Assembly (NCBI RefSeq): GCF_024124545.1
Contig: NZ_JAMXSF010000020.1
Location: 1 to 64,000, forward strand
Direction: 5' to 3'
Source of the DNA: Pseudoalteromonas sp. XMcav2-N
GTDB lineage: Bacteria > Pseudomonadota > Gammaproteobacteria > Enterobacterales > Alteromonadaceae
Length of the DNA stretch: 64,000 bases
The notes beneath the pieces are model-generated. The model was not told the origin of the DNA, ran no database searches, and saw only the letters and a list, made by a program, of their open reading frames with translations. The position numbers and the translations under genes were made by a program. Shown piece after piece: positions 20,101-31,100 of this stretch. The first letter of the stretch is position 1, and the number at the start of each line of letters is the position of its first letter.

Positions 20101-23100
20101 TCCAACGTAAAACTGAATTCCTTGCGTACCACCTGTTGCACACCTGTCGGCTGAGGCGAGAAAACCGTCCGTAAGGCTTCATGACGTTCAATCAGGCTAC
20201 GCAGACTCTGCTCCACCAGTTTGGCGTCGAGGTGCCCTGTGAAAGACAGTGTCAATGGCATGTTGTAGTGAGCACTGCCGCCTTCAAGCTGATCGATAAA
20301 CCACAATCTTTGCTGAGAAAATGACAAGGGGCTTTCTTCGGCACCTAAAGCCGCAATCGTTACCTCTTGATAATCTCCTGTCTCCCGCTGAGATTCTATG
20401 TAACTTGCTAGGTCACTCAGTTGTGGGGTGTCGAATATTTTGCTCAGAGGTACGGTAATCTGATAAAAATGCTCAAGTTCATTTTTCAGCTTAACGGCAA
20501 GCAGTGAGTCACCACCCAGAGCAAAAAAGCTGGCTTGCGAGTCTGTGACGACTTGACCCAATAACGCTGTCCACACTTGCGCTATCTTCGCTTGTGTTTC
20601 TGACAGCTCCAATACACCTGGCTCAGCTACTTTTTCCGGCGTGGGTAAACAAGCTTTATCGATTTTTCCATTTGGCAATAAGGGGAAGCGCTCAAGTATC
20701 ACAACGTGCTTTGGTATCATATAGTGAGGCAAACGCTTACCAAGCAGCGCTTTAACACGCCCTTCAGTGACACCCGGTGCACAGTTGCTATGGAGCGTGA
20801 CATACGCATAAAGTTCTGAACGTCCTTGAGCCTCCACAACCAGAGCCTCACTCACTTGTTCCAATGCGACCAGCTGATGGCGGATTTCACCTAGTTCGAT
20901 CCTGAACCCTTTTATCTTGACCTGCTCATCATTACGACCCAGATAGTGAAGGTCACCCAACTCATCCACTCTGACTAAATCGCCAGTACGATAAATAATA
21001 TCTCCCTGTTTAAACGGGTTCTCAACAAATTTCTCAGCGGTTAAACCCGCTTTCTTCAGATAGCCCTTGCTGACACCCTGACCACCGAGATAAAGCTCTC
21101 CGACCCCCCCTATCGGCACGACCCGTTGATGGGGATCCAGCACATAGGCTTGAGTGTTGTGCAATGGCTTACCAATGTGTGGCACCTCAGACACAACACC
21201 GTCATAGGCAGCCCAGGTCGAATAGGTCGTATCCTCTGAAGGCCCATATAAATTGTAAACTTTGCGATTGGGTTTTAACTCAAGAAGTCGATTTACCACA
21301 TCTTTCGTCAATGCTTCTCCCGCCAAGTTGATAACCTGAGCGCTGTCAGGGACCCGGTGACTATCCAGTAGTGCTTTAATACCGGATGGTACCGTATTAA
21401 TTAAGGTGACTGAGGGTACATCTACATCGAGCAGGCCCAGAATACTGTCAACCAGAACGATACTTGTACCAATGCTTAACGGGAAAAATAATTCAAATAC
21501 CGAAATGTCGAAGTTCACTGAAGTCGAGGCCAGAACGCGCTGAGCTTGTGCCGCTGAATACACCTCTTTTGCCCAGGACAGCATCGCCACAGCATTACGA
21601 TGTCGGATCAAAGTCCCTTTCGGTAACCCTGTTGAGCCCGATGTATAAATTACATAGGCAATCTGCTCAGGCTCTGTCATTGCCACAGGAGCCTGTTCAG
21701 AAAATGCGGTCAGGTGCGCTTCGTCACAAAGCGTAAACCAGCCGGTATCAGAGGTCAGCCACTGTGGTTTTTGCCCATTACCGACAACACACTGAAGCTG
21801 GCTATCCTGAGCTATGTGTTGCAGGCGTGCCTGAGGGTACTGCGGGTCAAGCGGCACGTAAGCGCCACCCGCTTTCAAAATTCCTAAGATACCAACAACC
21901 ATCCACATATCGCGTGACATGTGCAACCCTATCAGCATCCCTTTACTAACCTTGTGAGTCTGTACAAGCGCGTTTGCCAACTGATTAGAAAGAGACTCCA
22001 GCTGTGCATAGGTAAGCTGTTGCTCTTCTTGCTCCAGCGCAATATGCGTCGGCGTTTGCTGTGCCTGAGCACTGAAGAGTCCATGCAGTGTTGAGTCTGG
22101 CACAGTGCAGGACTTACCACTCATGATGCTCAGCTGCTCCTCAATCTGCCTCGCTGACAATAGTTCAATGCGCTGCACTTCCTGATGTGGGTCATCTGCC
22201 AGATGCTTTAAAAGTGTGAGCAGTGAGTCCAGTAAACGTGTAATCGCCTGTTCGCTGTAAAGTCCTGATTGATACTCAGCTTTAAACGTCAATACTTGTT
22301 GTACGGATGTAATTAACGTGAGTGCATAATCTGTACCCTCATAATCCTCAACGGAGGTTACGTTCAGCTCTGCCGCTTTGGCATGGTCAACCAGACCCGC
22401 ATCAAATGGGTAGTTTTCAAACACCATCAGAGTATCAAAAATACGCTGTCCAGAGCAGCCAGCAGCGCGCTGAATCTCACTCAGAGGCATATAACTATGT
22501 GCCTCACGCTCAGCTTGTTCACGATGCAACGCCCGCAACCAATCTGCGGCACTCATGTCAGATGGCACCGACACGTTCACAGGTATGGTATTGATGAATA
22601 ACCCCACTAACTGCTCTATATGAGGCAATTCTGGCGGTCTGCCTGATACGGTAGTACCAAAAATAACATCCGATTCGTGACTATAGCGTGACAACAATAA
22701 GGCCCAAGCGCCCTGAACGAGTACATTCATCGTCACACCCAGCTCTTTTACAAGCGCTTCCAGACACTCGGTCAGCTTACTATCAGCAGATATGTTCAGA
22801 ACTTGGCGCGCCCCTGTTGGTCGGGTCCAGGTGTTACCGAGAGTCAGCTGACCATGTCCCAGTTCCGACAAGGCATTTTTCCACCATAGTCGTGTCTCAG
22901 TGGTATCGCGCTCAATCAACCAGGCAACATAATCTCGATAAAGGCTTGCCTTTGTGTGTAGCGGCAGTTCATCAGGCTGACCTTTTCGAATTGCAGCGTA
23001 ACAGTCAACCACTTCTGATAGCACCAGAGGTAAACTCCAGCCATCTATCAAAGCATGATGAATTGACCACAATAAAGTGTACTGTTCCTCTCCCTGGCGG

Positions 23101-26100
23101 AACAAACACAGGCGCATCAGCGGTGCATCAGTGTGGTTAAATCCCTGCGCCTGATCATCAGCCTGGTAGGCACAGATCAGTTGCTGTTGCTTTACATTAT
23201 CAAACTCACTCAGATCTTTTACAACCCAGGGGAGTGAAACATGTCGATGAACTAACTGAAGAGTAGTTACATCTTCAACAAAGCTGGTTCGCAGCACGCT
23301 GTGGCGTGTAGTCACTTTTTCCCACGCCTGCTTGAGTGCGTTGATATCTAACTTACCAGTCAGCTGTAAGCGTTTTTGGGTGATATATGCACCAGAAACG
23401 AGGCTACTTTGCAATAACAAACCTTGCTGCATGCCTGTTGCAGGATATAGATCCTCAATATCACTGTCGATTTGCAAATCATCCAGACTATGCTGGGAGA
23501 TATTTGCCAGTGGGAAGTCCGCGGGTGTGTACTTTGACACTGCATCTTCGCAACAGTAAGTAATAAGTTGCGTGATACTATCCCTGAAATGCTGAGATAG
23601 CTGTGCTGCACAGTCACGACTGTGGATACCTTCACAGTAATCCAGTCGGAAGTACAATCGACCAGCTCTGATCATACCGTTAAAATTCAGGCTATATGCG
23701 GGCGCCCTGTCAGGACTGATATCATTTCCGGTACTTTCTTGAGCCAGGCTAAATGCAGCTGTACTTTCAGAAAGCGATGGTGTAGCTAATTGGTCGAACT
23801 GACCCAAATAATTGAACGAAACAGGACTTGCTTCGCCCGGTTTCCCCTCCTCGTGCAGTTCAGCTAACAGACCGAAACCAAGACCTTTTCCAGGAATGTT
23901 GCGGATGTTTTCTTTAACTGCACATATACGCTCTGACCAGCTATGCTGCTCACTGCTAAGCAGAACAGGGAAAATACTGGTAAACCAGCCAACCGTCTGA
24001 CTCAAGTCAGCCATGAAATGTACATTATCCCGGCCGTGCCCTTCAAGATCGATTCTAATATGCTTAAGCCCCTGCCACTGATAAAAAGCCTCAGAGAGCG
24101 CTGTTAGCAACAGCTCATTGATGTGGGTTCTGTAGGGCAAGCAGGCCTGATTAAGCAATCGCTCCGTCAGTGCCTCATCGAGCTCAAATTCAACGCTGTT
24201 AATACTTGCTACGGCACTTACTTGCTGGCTGTCAGACTTAATTTCACATACCGGATGAGACAATACTGATGTCCAGTAACTACGTTCCTGCTCGATACGC
24301 TCACTCTGGGCAAACTCATTGAGTAATTCACCATACTGCTGATATGACATAGTTTTGGGCCCCAACACTATGTCGTCCCCCTTGCTTAGCTGAGACCAAG
24401 CCAGCTGGAGATCCTCCAACAGGATGCGCCAGGATACCCCATCAACAATAAGATGGTGCATAACCCAAAATAAGCGACAACTGCCATCTTTCAGTCGTAA
24501 TAATACCAGCTTAAAAAGCTCGCTATGCAAACACAGACTTTGCTGGTACTGGTCGCATATAGCTGGTATTGCACCTGGCTCAACCGCTTTTTCTTCATAC
24601 ACATAAACATGCTGTGCCTGCGCCTGATAAGTCGCACACCACTGCTGAGATACTTTCGCGAAGCTTAACCTCAGTACATCGTGTTTGTGAATGAGGGCTG
24701 TGACTATGTCTGATAACTGACTTAACGTCAGCTGTGACGGGCAATCCAGTAAAATCGACTGATTAAAATGCGACACGGCCGTCTCATCTTTAAACAGGGA
24801 TTTTTGTATCGGTAATAGTCGCTGGCTGCCAGTGACCTGGCTTTGATCTTGCTGAGTCCCTGTATCGCGGTTTACATGGCCTGACAGACCACGGATCGTC
24901 TGATGCTCAAACAGCTGTTTGACTGAAAAGTGTAATCCTCGCCGGGCAGCTCGGGAAACCACCTGAATAGAAAGAATCGAGTCGCCACCCAAAGCAAAAA
25001 AGTTCTCGGTAACACTCAATTGCTCTGCGCTCACTGGCAGTAACTCACACCAGATAGCATGCAATGCCTGCTCAATCTCATTGTCAGGCTTTACCACAGG
25101 ATTATTGTCATGCCGGACAGGCTGGGGATCCGGTAAAGCTTGGCGGTCTATTTTTCCATTGGGCGTGAGGGGCCATTTCTCGACAACAACGACCTGGGCA
25201 GGCACCATATGTGGCGGCAGGCGCTCACTCAATTGTCGTTTTATTTCGTCGCAGTTCAGCCCCGGGCTTGCGACAACATAGCCAATCAGGCGAGTGTGAC
25301 CTCGCTCATCGTCTTGTGCAATGACCAATGCATCAGCCACCATATCGCACTGCTTCAGGCTCGCTTCAATCTCACCAGGTTCAATGCGAAAGCCGCGTAT
25401 TTTAAGTTGATCATCAATGCGACCCATATAAGCCAGTTCGGAATTTGACAAAAGCCGAACCAAATCACCTGTTCGATATAATTTGCCAGAAGCCTGAAAA
25501 GGATTGTCAATAAAGCGCTCTGCGGTCAACTGGGGGCGATTCAGATACTCTTTTGCCAACCCGATTCCGCCCACAAATAGCTCACCTGTTGCGCCGAATG
25601 GAACAGGGCGCAGCGCTTTGTCCAGTATATAGACTGACTTATCAGCCATGGGTTTCCCAATGCTATCAGAGCCCAGATCAGTGTGAGATAGCCATTTATA
25701 GGTCACATGCACCGTGGTTTCAGTGATCCCATACATATTCACAAACTGCGTTGCATTCTCACCGAAATGTTGCCACCAGGGCAGTAACCGCTCGACATGT
25801 AATGCCTCACCTCCAAACACCACATACCTTAGTGCGCAAAGTGGTTCGGACTGGGCTACAACAGTCTCGCTGAAATTGCCAAATGCACCCGGAGTCTGAT
25901 TCAGTATGCTGACTTTGTGTTTACGACACAGTGCCACAAATGCCGGTGTATCTTTGACAGTATCCGCACAGGGGATAACCAGTTTCGCACCAAATAGTAG
26001 GGCACCCCATATTTCCCAGACGCTGAAGTCAAAGGACACGGAGTGAAACAGTGTCCATACATCCGCTTCATTAAACTCAAAGAGATCCGACGTTGAGGCG

Positions 26101-28190
26101 AACAGACTAAGTACATTCTTATGAGTTTGCAGTACACCTTTAGGATTGCCCGTTGAGCCTGACGTATAAATAACATAGGCGGGGTGCTCGTCTTCCAGTT
26201 GCACATTTGGCGTATCGCAAAGAGGCTGAGCATCAGCAAGCAGCACTTTAATATCTACAAGCTCAGGGCTTGAAGACAGACACAATTGTTGCTCACTGCT
26301 CACCAAAAGTAAGTCGAGTTGACTATCCTGAACGATGTAATCCTTACGTTCCTGAGGATACAAGGGGTCCAGGGGGACATAGGCACACCCGGCTTTCAAC
26401 ACCCCAAGTATGGCCACTAACAACTCTATCGAACGGTCTAAATGTACCCCGATAAGCGCGCCTGGTTTCTTGCCGCTTGCCACGATACGATTAGCTACCT
26501 GGTTGGCACGCGCGTTAAGATGCGCATATGTCAGCTCAGTTTCACCAAACACTATTGCGGGCCTGTCGGCGAATTTTTCGGCTTGTTGCACGAACACATC
26601 AACAATAGAACGCTGGCAGGTTTGCTCCTCAAACTGAGTTAATGCCTGCAACTCGACCTGCTGTGCGTCATCAATCACCGGACAGTCAGCAATAGGCAAA
26701 TCAAGCTGTTTTGACAGAGAATTCAGCACGGCCATAAAACTATTGCCTAACCGAGCGACCGTCGCGACGTCGAATAGTTGTGTATCGTAATTGAATTCAA
26801 ATACCCAACCACTATGACGTGGTTTGACCTGCAACATAAGGTCAAACTTTGCCCTGTTATTATCAATCTCTCTGGGAGTTAGTGCTACATTTGGTAGCTC
26901 AATCAGCTGATCTGGCGTATTATCCAGCGCAATGGCAACCTGAAACAGCGGAGATACATTTGATTGGCGAACCGGTTTTAGCTGCTCAACCAGATAGTCA
27001 AATGGCAGCTGCTGATGTATCTGCGCTTCTTTATTCACGCCATTCACTGCATCAATGAAGTCTTTAAGCGTACTCGATTGGTCGACCTGAGTTCTCAGTA
27101 CCAGGGAATTTACAAAGAAACCAATCAGTGGATGTGTTTCACTTTGCAGGCGATTTGAGACCGGCGTACCAATAACAATGTCCGTTTCACCTGAGAACCT
27201 TGCTAAAGTGATTGCAAAAGCAGCGTGTAACAATACAAACTCAGTCACTTTTAACTGGCGACTTAACTCAGACAGGTTCTGAATATCCTCTGCTGTGCAA
27301 ACCCGTTTCAATGTGGCGCCAAGGTGACCCGCTGTCTCTGGGCGCTTTCTGTCAAGTGGCAGTCCATGGATAGTCGGCAAATTTTCTAACTGGTTGCGCC
27401 AATAACTTAGGTCATTGTCCCATTGCTGTTGTGCCAGGCACTCTGACTGCCAGCGTGAATAATCCATAAACTGGATTGGTAGCTTTGGTAATGACAGGGG
27501 GGCCGTGTCAGGCTGTTTTAGGTTGCGATAGATAGCTGCAAATTCATTGGCCAGAATATTCATCGACCACCCATCTGCTGCAATATGATGCACAGTAAGT
27601 GTGAGCACACCTATCTGTTCGGATACCCGATAGAAACTAACTCTGATCGGCAATGCCTGTGTAAGGTCAAATGGTAAATAAGCCTCACTGTGAAGTACCT
27701 CATTCAGTGCTGAGGTATCACTGGCATACGCTGAAGCATCGTACTGGTTTATTGAGAAATCCCATGCCTTACATACACTCTGCTGGGGCAGGTCCTGTTC
27801 AAGCCGGTAGGTTGTTCTCAGCACCTGATGCCGATCGATTATCTGAGTAATTGCCTGCTCTGCGGCGACCAAGTCCAGTTCACCTTCGACATCAAACGCC
27901 GAGAAGATATTGTACTGCCCCTGAGTGTCCTGTAATTGCTCAAGAAACCACAAACGACTTTGTGACGATGATAAGCGCCCAGAGTACTGATGAGTATCTG
28001 AGTGCAAGGGGGCTAGAGAGGCACCTTTTGCTCCCACACGCTTTAGCAAAGCTTCTTTATGTACTTTCAGCGCTTGCATTAAGGTTTTATCGAGTACGTT
28101 CTTTGGCGCATTAATAGCTAACTTGCCTTCTTTTGCCTCAATCTGTACGCCTAGCATTGTTAACTTTGCTATCAGATCATCCAAACTCAT
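17163..28190 (-). CDS. NRPS, C-A(Thr)-PCP-E-C-A(Ala)-PCP-C-A(aromatic)-PCP
   Basis: A three-module synthetase of 3675 residues. Order: TubC-like docking region (1-55); C1 (HHIAADG near 200); A1 (A3 near 675); PCP1 (GGDSI near 1072); E (HHLIVDGVSW near 1245); C2 (HHALIDG near 1710); A2 (A3 near 2183); PCP2 (GGDSL near 2560); C3 (HHIVSDG near 2752); A3 domain (core A3 near 3237); PCP3 (GGHSI near 3613). Pocket residues: A1 D-F-W-N-V-G-M-V-H-K (Thr, D-form after E); A2 D-I-F-N-N-A-L-T-Y-K (Ala most likely, Gly possible); third A D-A-S-T-I-A-C-V-C-K (aromatic, closest to the Tyr code DASTVAAVCK, Phe possible). Residues 2620-3244 duplicate the next gene's protein. ATG overlaps the previous stop (ATGA). 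Confidence 0.95.
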   Translation of the reverse strand: MSLDDLIAKLTMLGVQIEAKEGKLAINAPKNVLDKTLMQALKVHKEALLKRVGAKGASLAPLHSDTHQYSGRLSSSQSRLWFLEQLQDTQGQYNIFSAFDVEGELDLVAAEQAITQIIDRHQVLRTTYRLEQDLPQQSVCKAWDFSINQYDASAYASDTSALNEVLHSEAYLPFDLTQALPIRVSFYRVSEQIGVLTLTVHHIAADGWSMNILANEFAAIYRNLKQPDTAPLSLPKLPIQFMDYSRWQSECLAQQQWDNDLSYWRNQLENLPTIHGLPLDRKRPETAGHLGATLKRVCTAEDIQNLSELSRQLKVTEFVLLHAAFAITLARFSGETDIVIGTPVSNRLQSETHPLIGFFVNSLVLRTQVDQSSTLKDFIDAVNGVNKEAQIHQQLPFDYLVEQLKPVRQSNVSPLFQVAIALDNTPDQLIELPNVALTPREIDNNRAKFDLMLQVKPRHSGWVFEFNYDTQLFDVATVARLGNSFMAVLNSLSKQLDLPIADCPVIDDAQQVELQALTQFEEQTCQRSIVDVFVQQAEKFADRPAIVFGETELTYAHLNARANQVANRIVASGKKPGALIGVHLDRSIELLVAILGVLKAGCAYVPLDPLYPQERKDYIVQDSQLDLLLVSSEQQLCLSSSPELVDIKVLLADAQPLCDTPNVQLEDEHPAYVIYTSGSTGNPKGVLQTHKNVLSLFASTSDLFEFNEADVWTLFHSVSFDFSVWEIWGALLFGAKLVIPCADTVKDTPAFVALCRKHKVSILNQTPGAFGNFSETVVAQSEPLCALRYVVFGGEALHVERLLPWWQHFGENATQFVNMYGITETTVHVTYKWLSHTDLGSDSIGKPMADKSVYILDKALRPVPFGATGELFVGGIGLAKEYLNRPQLTAERFIDNPFQASGKLYRTGDLVRLLSNSELAYMGRIDDQLKIRGFRIEPGEIEASLKQCDMVADALVIAQDDERGHTRLIGYVVASPGLNCDEIKRQLSERLPPHMVPAQVVVVEKWPLTPNGKIDRQALPDPQPVRHDNNPVVKPDNEIEQALHAIWCELLPVSAEQLSVTENFFALGGDSILSIQVVSRAARRGLHFSVKQLFEHQTIRGLSGHVNRDTGTQQDQSQVTGSQRLLPIQKSLFKDETAVSHFNQSILLDCPSQLTLSQLSDIVTALIHKHDVLRLSFAKVSQQWCATYQAQAQHVYVYEEKAVEPGAIPAICDQYQQSLCLHSELFKLVLLRLKDGSCRLFWVMHHLIVDGVSWRILLEDLQLAWSQLSKGDDIVLGPKTMSYQQYGELLNEFAQSERIEQERSYWTSVLSHPVCEIKSDSQQVSAVASINSVEFELDEALTERLLNQACLPYRTHINELLLTALSEAFYQWQGLKHIRIDLEGHGRDNVHFMADLSQTVGWFTSIFPVLLSSEQHSWSERICAVKENIRNIPGKGLGFGLLAELHEEGKPGEASPVSFNYLGQFDQLATPSLSESTAAFSLAQESTGNDISPDRAPAYSLNFNGMIRAGRLYFRLDYCEGIHSRDCAAQLSQHFRDSITQLITYCCEDAVSKYTPADFPLANISQHSLDDLQIDSDIEDLYPATGMQQGLLLQSSLVSGAYITQKRLQLTGKLDINALKQAWEKVTTRHSVLRTSFVEDVTTLQLVHRHVSLPWVVKDLSEFDNVKQQQLICAYQADDQAQGFNHTDAPLMRLCLFRQGEEQYTLLWSIHHALIDGWSLPLVLSEVVDCYAAIRKGQPDELPLHTKASLYRDYVAWLIERDTTETRLWWKNALSELGHGQLTLGNTWTRPTGARQVLNISADSKLTECLEALVKELGVTMNVLVQGAWALLLSRYSHESDVIFGTTVSGRPPELPHIEQLVGLFINTIPVNVSVPSDMSAADWLRALHREQAEREAHSYMPLSEIQRAAGCSGQRIFDTLMVFENYPFDAGLVDHAKAAELNVTSVEDYEGTDYALTLITSVQQVLTFKAEYQSGLYSEQAITRLLDSLLTLLKHLADDPHQEVQRIELLSARQIEEQLSIMSGKSCTVPDSTLHGLFSAQAQQTPTHIALEQEEQQLTYAQLESLSNQLANALVQTHKVSKGMLIGLHMSRDMWMVVGILGILKAGGAYVPLDPQYPQARLQHIAQDSQLQCVVGNGQKPQWLTSDTGWFTLCDEAHLTAFSEQAPVAMTEPEQIAYVIYTSGSTGLPKGTLIRHRNAVAMLSWAKEVYSAAQAQRVLASTSVNFDISVFELFFPLSIGTSIVLVDSILGLLDVDVPSVTLINTVPSGIKALLDSHRVPDSAQVINLAGEALTKDVVNRLLELKPNRKVYNLYGPSEDTTYSTWAAYDGVVSEVPHIGKPLHNTQAYVLDPHQRVVPIGGVGELYLGGQGVSKGYLKKAGLTAEKFVENPFKQGDIIYRTGDLVRVDELGDLHYLGRNDEQVKIKGFRIELGEIRHQLVALEQVSEALVVEAQGRSELYAYVTLHSNCAPGVTEGRVKALLGKRLPHYMIPKHVVILERFPLLPNGKIDKACLPTPEKVAEPGVLELSETQAKIAQVWTALLGQVVTDSQASFFALGGDSLLAVKLKNELEHFYQITVPLSKIFDTPQLSDLASYIESQRETGDYQEVTIAALGAEESPLSFSQQRLWFIDQLEGGSAHYNMPLTLSFTGHLDAKLVEQSLRSLIERHEALRTVFSPQPTGVQQVVRKEFSFTLEHRVLQGQETAAQQAEQLAQLEALRAFDLTRDLPIRGLLIHTGEEQGILQITVHHIVSDGWSMSILMHEFTQIYAQLAQGNVPELPALSLQYGDFCHWQHSYYDADTLQEKLSYWQTHLSGLPQVHSFPLDKPRPQRQGFAGSQHQGAIDDKVIRGLQALSQAQHATLFMSLQGAFSLLLSRYANESDIVMGTPVANRQQRQLSEVVGFFANTLVLRTQVEITESFNEYLAQVKAVHLAGQAHQDMPFELLVDKLNPQRSMSHAPLFQIMFSVEQEGSMTQGQTPSLPGCEFEVVPIAEQPVKFDLAMTVNLDKSGARYTLEYNSELFEPSSIARLAQNWEQLLSSIVAQPDKPMHTLTLLSDEQQSRLLAGTIQAGASLPWPTLHAGFRAQAAQTPKRIAVSCEEGTLSYAELDALSDRLAMALIAEYGVTSDTLVGLHVSRSYWMLVGMLGILKAGGAYVPLDPGYPQARLEHMVEDSGLSCIVGEQGRPAWLSESLGWEDVRADGKRQRYGGNIQAQTTRSDNLAYVIYTSGSTGQPKGVMIEHGGVINLALQQQNVFAVTPESQVMQYAAIGFDAAVSEWVMALLKGATLHICTEKAKQSISEFSSFLLAKKITHATIPPALLPLLNRDQGFYFDAIILAGESCDQSVAWHWAETFNVFNCYGPTEASVCATIGKVYSGQTLNIGHAMPGVTVAVVDEFGNLAPEGAIGELCIGGNGLARAYLNQPALTERAFVTIPKVFEEKVYRSGDLVRLLNNGTLRFIGRKDTQVKVNGHRVELGEIQQTLQQLEGVENCCVTISKTSQDDHGTKIIAFVVYHDPLQSTEQRKLMVSDWLKARLPRFMLPGHIELVDALPLTVNGKVNFTELLSNLQLHQVDTTPLETETEHQVASCWSQLLQISAERLHKQSDFFELGGHSILCLQLNMELQALFQIDIPVEDFFNYSSIEAISEHIERILIAKRASNQTGQNKMTEGWL
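18459..20331 (-). repeat. Direct duplication, copy 2 (C domain and A domain to motif A3)
   Basis: This is the partner of 15067-16939 and lies in the third module of the three-module synthetase. Outside the boundaries the two modules diverge at once: EHGNAIAF versus EHGGVINL beyond motif A3, and EGIPLSF versus EESPLSF before the C domain. Confidence 0.95.
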
Positions 28191-31100
28191 AGCTCAAAAA
28201 CCTCTCTTTCCTTATTTGTATGATGTACCTCACTGTCCGCAGTCGCCATATCTATGAAATTGGACATTGCATAGATGGTCTCTAAGGTCATCAGCGTATT
28301 CAGTGATACCGAATCGCCAACCTGAGTGTTTAGCCAACTAAGCAAAGGCATTAGCTGCAGAGAACTGCCACCCAGTTCGTAAAAGTTGCTCTCACGACCT
28401 AACTCCGTTTCATCAACATTCAGCAGCTGTGACCAAAATTGACCAACCCTGCGCTGAGTATCAGAACTCAATGGTGTCAGTGGCTCACGCTCACTCTGGG
28501 CAACCAGCTTTAGTAAAGCCTTGCTATCTGTTTTACCATTGGCTGTAACCGGTATAGTGTCTGCCATAACCCAGCGAGCAGGAAACATGCTGCCAGGTAA
28601 CTTCTGTGCCAGCGCACTCTTTATCTCGCTCAGTCCCTCATTGCTGCCACACTCTGTGTTTAACACGACCACCGCAGCAAGCACTCCTTGGTTGCTCGCC
28701 CCCGGGACAACAACAACTTTCGCCGATTGAATGGCAGCGAATGAACAGAGGTGATATTCAATCTCTTCGAGTTCAATTCTGACACCACGAATTTTAACCT
28801 GAAAGTCTTTGCGGCCAAGATAATCCAGACTGCCATCTTCGTTATAACGTGCAATATCACCTGTTTTATATAATCGGCCGCCTATTTGTGCTGGCGCGGT
28901 GACAAATGCCTGAGCCGTAAGGGCTGGCTGGTTCAGATAACCGCGCGCAAGGCCGGTGCCACCAATATACAACTCTCCTGGTGTGCCGGTCGGTGCTAAC
29001 GTCGATACCTGCTTATCCAGGACATACAGTTTAGTATTTTGGATAGGCTTGCCAATTGGAACACTTTCAGTGTCTGGGACACAGTGCCACTGGCTCACAT
29101 CAATCGCGGCTTCAGTGGGACCATACAGATTATCCAGACGGGCATTATGAAACGCATAATGCTTTTTAACTAAGGCTCCCGGCAGCGCCTCGCCACTGCA
29201 CAAAACCAGACGTACACTCTGACATGCTTGCCATTCACCATGCTGCAACACTTGCTCAAACATAGATGGTACAAAGTGTAATACACTGATTTGTTGTTTA
29301 ATAATCTCACGACTAAGCTTTTGCGGGTCTTTATGCGCGTCAGGCTCCAGCATAACTAAACCCGCCCCAGATATGAAGGGCCAGGTTAATTCCCATAACG
29401 ATACATCGAAGCTGACCGGCGTTTTTTGTAAAACACGATCTTCGCGCTTTAACTGATACGTTTTCTGCATCCAGTCAATGCGATTCACCAGTGCCTGATG
29501 CTCTGTAACTACGCCTTTTGGCGTTCCGGTTGAGCCCGAGGTAAATATGACGTATGCGGTGTCTTTGATATTATACGGTAACGCCAAATTATTGGTTGGA
29601 TATAAAGTACCATCCAGCTCTTTCTCTATGAGCAGACTGCAAGCTGGTATCACCTCTGGTAGTTGGGTGCTTTCACTGACGAGCACACACAAAAGTTTAC
29701 TTTCCTGGACAACCTGTTGCAAACGCGCCGCAGGCGCACCGGTGTCCAGGGGAACATAACCGGCACCGGTTTTTAATATGGCCCAAAAAGCCACTACCAA
29801 ATCAATAGAGCGTTCGAGATGCACACCAACCAGTTCCCCGGCTTTAACCTTATATCTTGTTCTAAGATAATGTGCCAGCTGGTTAGCACGCTCATTGAGC
29901 TCTTTATAGGTGATTGACTCAGCACCCATCCTCACAGCGAGCGCATCAGGTGTATGAGCTGCTTGTGTTTCAAACCACTGATGAATACATGTGTTACTCG
30001 AAATCAGCTCGTCCGTACTATTCCACTCGTGAAGTAGCATGTCGCGCTCCTGAGTGCTCAGGAACTGATTCAAATCGATATCGTCCTTCTCCTGCTCAAT
30101 CAAAGCAGTGAAGATATTTCGTAAGTACTGCTCATACCGACGCAACTGTGTCTTACTAAAACTGGCGCTATCGAGCTTTAACACAACACTCAGGCATTGC
30201 TCCTGCACGAGCCAATTGCAGTGAACTTCCAGTTGATAATTCGTTTTTTCGAATACCTGAGAATTTAGCACCTCGATATCATCAGATACCTGTTTGTAGG
30301 CATGAAAATCGGTGTAATTAAACAACGATGACGCATAATCCTCTTGTAATAAATTCTGTATTTCAGACAAAGGAAAAAAGCGATGTGCATTGACGTTTTG
30401 CAACTGTGTTTCGGTATCATTGAGCATCTGTGCCCAGGTTTTTCCATGAGGCTCTGTGATGCGCACTGGCAGACTATTTAAAAACAAGCCCAGAGTGCGT
30501 TGAGCACCGGGAATTTCGGGCCGGGTGTTAAATACCGTGGGTGTGGTGAGGTTTTCCTGCCCACTGATCAAACGCATGAAAGTCTGATGTACTGCAAGGC
30601 ACAAGGACTTAACCTGAACCTGGCTTTGTGCTGCTATTTGCTTTATTTTCTGACTTTGCTGATGAGACAAGGAGAAACGGGTTTCCAGCGTCTCGTCTCG
30701 CTTTTCACTTTTCCACCATGGCGTTTCAGTCTCATTCAGATAGGTTTGCCAAAAAGCAATGTTGGCTTCGTCGGATAACGCTTTGAATTCTAATGCGACA
30801 GCCTCACCAAAAGAGGGGACGCCCTGATATGTTTTCTCGGCCCTCCCCTGAGACTTTGACAGGTATCGCTCAAATAATTCGCTCAATAAGCTGGCGACAC
30901 TCCACCCATCCAGCAAGGCATGGTGAAAGCTCAGATGAAAACACATATGTTCGTTATCAAGCTGATGACAATGTACAGACCACAACAGTTCATCTAATGC
31001 GATTTCCCGCTTTATCTCAGCCTGATACCAGGCCTGTATGGTTGGTGTCTGTGCTTCGGATGATACGCCACGTAGATCTTCAAAAAACAAAGGTACAGGT

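Noticed and set aside
15067..20331. Insertion sequence as cause of the duplication
   Set aside because: No transposase, terminal inverted repeats or target-site duplication at the borders; these fall at conserved NRPS motifs.
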